This document shows, piece after piece, positions 30,271 through 31,701 of a stretch of 31,701 nt of DNA. Below the pieces are notes generated by a model that was not told the origin of the DNA, ran no database searches, and was given only the letters and a program-made list of their open reading frames with translations. The translations under genes and the position numbers were made by a program. The DNA is taken from positions 1 through 31,701 of the forward strand of contig CAJGCF010000007.1 in assembly GCA_904501865.1 (NCBI GenBank), in the 5' to 3' direction. The stretch's first letter is position 1, and every line of letters begins with the position of its first letter. This stretch comes from an uncultured Clostridia bacterium. Its GTDB lineage: Bacteria > Bacillota > Clostridia > Oscillospirales > CAG-272.

Positions 30271-30324
30271 AAAGTGACCGTGCGATAAGTGTTTTTGAAT
30301 TACATCACCGACGTTGGTCACTTT
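30271..30324 (-). terminator. Possible terminator after rpoD
   Basis: A 9-bp inverted repeat, AAAGTGACC (30271-30279) with GGTCACTTT (30316-30324), separated by 36 bp. The minus-strand tail is only TTAGG, so it is weak for an intrinsic terminator and could instead be a protein-binding site. Otherwise the 30244-30431 gap is AT-rich with no gene seen. Confidence 0.35.
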
Positions 30325-30431
30325 GAACAATCTCAAAACCATTTTTTTGTGCACCAAGCACATATTTTTCTTCGGCTTTGTTGTTCCGCAAAATGTTTTT
30401 CAAATTTAATGCGATAAATATTTACAATTTA

Positions 30432-31559
30432 TCAATCAAGGAATCCACGCAAATGTCTTGCACGGCTTGGGTGACGAAGCTTACGGAGCGCCTTTGCCTC
30501 TATCTGGCGGATTCTCTCACGGGTAATGTCGAACTCCTTGCCAACCTCCTCGAGAGTTCTGGTTCTGCCGTCATAAAGTCCAAAACGAAGCTTTATAACG
30601 TGCTCCTCTCTGGGAGTCAGGGTGTGGAGCTCTCTCTCAATGACCTCGCGCAAAATAGTCGAAGCTGCCGCGTCAGCAGGAGCGGGAGTATCATCGTCGG
30701 GAATAAAGTCGCCAAGGTGACTGTCCTCCTCTTCTCCTATGGGGGTTTCAAGAGACACCGGGTCTTGCGATATCTTAAGTATCTCTCTTACCTTGTCCGC
30801 ACTCATACCTATCTTATCGCCGATCTCCTCGGCAGTAGGCTCGCGTCCAAGCTCCTGGAGCATTTGACGGGAGTATTTTGTAACCTTGTGTATAGTCTCG
30901 ACCATATGAACGGGGATACGGATAGTTCTCGCCTGATCCGCAATAGCACGCGTGATAGCCTGTCTTATCCACCACGTAGCGTATGTGGAGAATTTATATC
31001 CCTTGGTGTAATCGAACTTTTCGACCGCTTTCATAAGTCCGAGATTTCCCTCTTGGATAAGGTCCAGGAAATACATTCCTCGTCCAAGATATTTCTTTGC
31101 AATGCTTACAACGAGACGAAGGTTTGACTCAACCAAAACAGTCTTTGCATTCTCGTCACCGTTCATCATTCTCTCGGCAAGAGCCTTCTCTCCCTCTGAA
31201 TCAAGCAACGGAATACGTCCTATCTCCTTGAGGTACTGACGCACGGGGTCGTCAATAGCAACGCCCTCCTGCTCGAGTATCTTCTCCATATTCGCACTGT
31301 TTTCAAATCTGGAAACTTCCTCCTGAATCTCCTCGAGCTCGGCGTTTGAGAGGCTACCGGGGAGAGAAACTCCGTTGTCCTCAAGCACCTCACAGAGCTT
31401 GTCAAGCTCGTCCATATCATAGTTCATTTCCTCAAGAGCCTGGTCAAAATCCTCCTCGGACAAGCCGCTCTTTTTGCTTTTTTCAATAAGGTCCTCGACC
31501 TTTTTAGTCTCGGATTCCTCCGCGACTTCTTCCGCTTCTTTGTAAAGTTCTTCCGTCAT
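30432..31559 (-). CDS. rpoD: Primary RNA polymerase sigma factor RpoD (SigA)
   Basis: A 375-residue housekeeping sigma factor. An acidic region 1.1 (about 1-100) is followed by region 1.2 (DDPVRQYLKEIGRIPLL), region 2 with NLRLVVSIAKKYLGRGMYFLDLIQ and FDYTKGYKFSTYATWWIRQAI (-10 melting and recognition), region 3 (HMVETIHKV) and region 4 ending with the -35 recognition helix LEEVGKEFDITRERIRQIEAKALRKLRHP. Length matches SigA of Bacillus (371). ATG 31559 is chosen for SD GGAG 6 nt upstream; the longer frame would translate the repeat element. Its promoter lies beyond the window. It recognises the TTGACA/TATAAT promoters listed here. Confidence 0.97.
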   Translation of the reverse strand: MTEELYKEAEEVAEESETKKVEDLIEKSKKSGLSEEDFDQALEEMNYDMDELDKLCEVLEDNGVSLPGSLSNAELEEIQEEVSRFENSANMEKILEQEGVAIDDPVRQYLKEIGRIPLLDSEGEKALAERMMNGDENAKTVLVESNLRLVVSIAKKYLGRGMYFLDLIQEGNLGLMKAVEKFDYTKGYKFSTYATWWIRQAITRAIADQARTIRIPVHMVETIHKVTKYSRQMLQELGREPTAEEIGDKIGMSADKVREILKISQDPVSLETPIGEEEDSHLGDFIPDDDTPAPADAAASTILREVIERELHTLTPREEHVIKLRFGLYDGRTRTLEEVGKEFDITRERIRQIEAKALRKLRHPSRARHLRGFLD

Positions 31560-31563
31560 TATG

Positions 31564-31683
31564 ATCTCCATTCCGCCGCTCGCGGCGACACAAATATTGT
31601 TGATGAATTTTGCCCTCGGCAAAATTCGCGCGTGAAAAAGCATGCTTGCCTATGGGAAGGAATCCACTTTCACGCTGATCTCC
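31564..31683 (-). repeat. 120-bp structured repeat, copy B (rpoD leader)
   Basis: Counterpart of copy A. Stems in the minus-strand reading: P1 31668-31675 with 31630-31637 (8 bp, GCGTGAAA/TTTCACGC), P2 31606-31614 with 31618-31626 (9 bp), P3 31574-31578 with 31583-31587 (5 bp), then GGAATGGAGAT, whose GGAG is 6 nt before the rpoD start. Position, order and spacing equal copy A, whereas loop bases and several paired bases differ by transitions. Confidence 0.8.
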
Positions 31684-31701
31684 ATTCCGCCGCTCGCGGC
31701 G
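31678..31701 (-). repeat. 120-bp structured repeat, copy C (cut by the window edge)
   Basis: The last 24 bases of the window are identical to the first 24 of copy B (P3 hairpin and GGAATGGAGAT), so copies B and C are in tandem with a 114-bp period. The rest lies outside the window. Confidence 0.75.

Noticed and set aside
30344..30380. GTGC/GCAC hairpin beside a T run, taken as rpoD terminator
   Set aside because: The long T run precedes the hairpin on the plus strand, so on the rpoD strand it follows as A residues, which is wrong for termination.
31564..31701. CRISPR array or IS terminal repeat at the right edge
   Set aside because: Units are 114-120 bp with no spacers, and no transposase or cas gene is visible; it is the structured leader repeat.

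Overview
The window reads as chromosome of an anaerobic, low-to-mid GC Bacillota (class Clostridia, probably a gut lineage). Evidence: a SigA-type RpoD, the Gram-positive primosome proteins DnaD and DnaI, Rex, ComEB, the UPF0237/UPF0210 pair, DUF3343 beside a cysteine-desulfurase-like protein, purine-rich Shine-Dalgarno (SD) sites and TTGACA-N17-TATAAT promoters. I see no rRNA, tRNA, CRISPR array, insertion sequence or phage gene.

Layout. 1-123: tail of a probable radical SAM/SPASM protein. 166-1108 (-): a LytTR regulator and a DUF3021 membrane protein with their own promoter and terminator. 1220-9859 (+): a complete aromatic amino acid operon, aroF-tyrA-aroB-aroA-aroC-pheA-aroEK-aroQ. It encodes all seven steps from erythrose-4-P and PEP to chorismate plus the first committed steps to Tyr and Phe. 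A promoter, a 19-codon leader peptide with 4 Phe and 7 Tyr codons, and an intrinsic terminator precede it, which is the layout of classical translation-coupled attenuation. 9862-11042 (-): an SGNH hydrolase and a small helical-bundle protein. 11150-13856 (-): rex-dnaD-dnaI, with a cluster of DnaA boxes upstream. 14173-16259 (-): comEB-rimI-tsaD. 16373-17910 (+): DUF3343 and a class V aminotransferase. 18056-22357 (+): potABCD polyamine transporter behind a structured leader. 22359-26363 (-): AlaX-type editing protein, two small membrane proteins, UPF0210 and UPF0237. 26404-27292 (+): a membrane protein and a ribbon-helix-helix protein. 27296-30243 (-): HAD phosphatase and a large solute-binding lipoprotein. 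30432-31559 (-): rpoD.

The most unusual signals are non-coding. (1) The Phe/Tyr leader peptide attenuator in front of the whole shikimate operon. (2) A 120-bp, three-hairpin repeat that ends in a Shine-Dalgarno site, found directly upstream of both the lipoprotein gene and rpoD, with a tandem further copy cut off by the right edge. Its last hairpin plus the SD recurs alone before aroA and dnaI. (3) DnaA boxes in front of the operon encoding the helicase-loading proteins. (4) A perfect 18-bp palindrome inside the promoter of the lipoprotein gene. All assignments come from reading the sequence; no database search was run.
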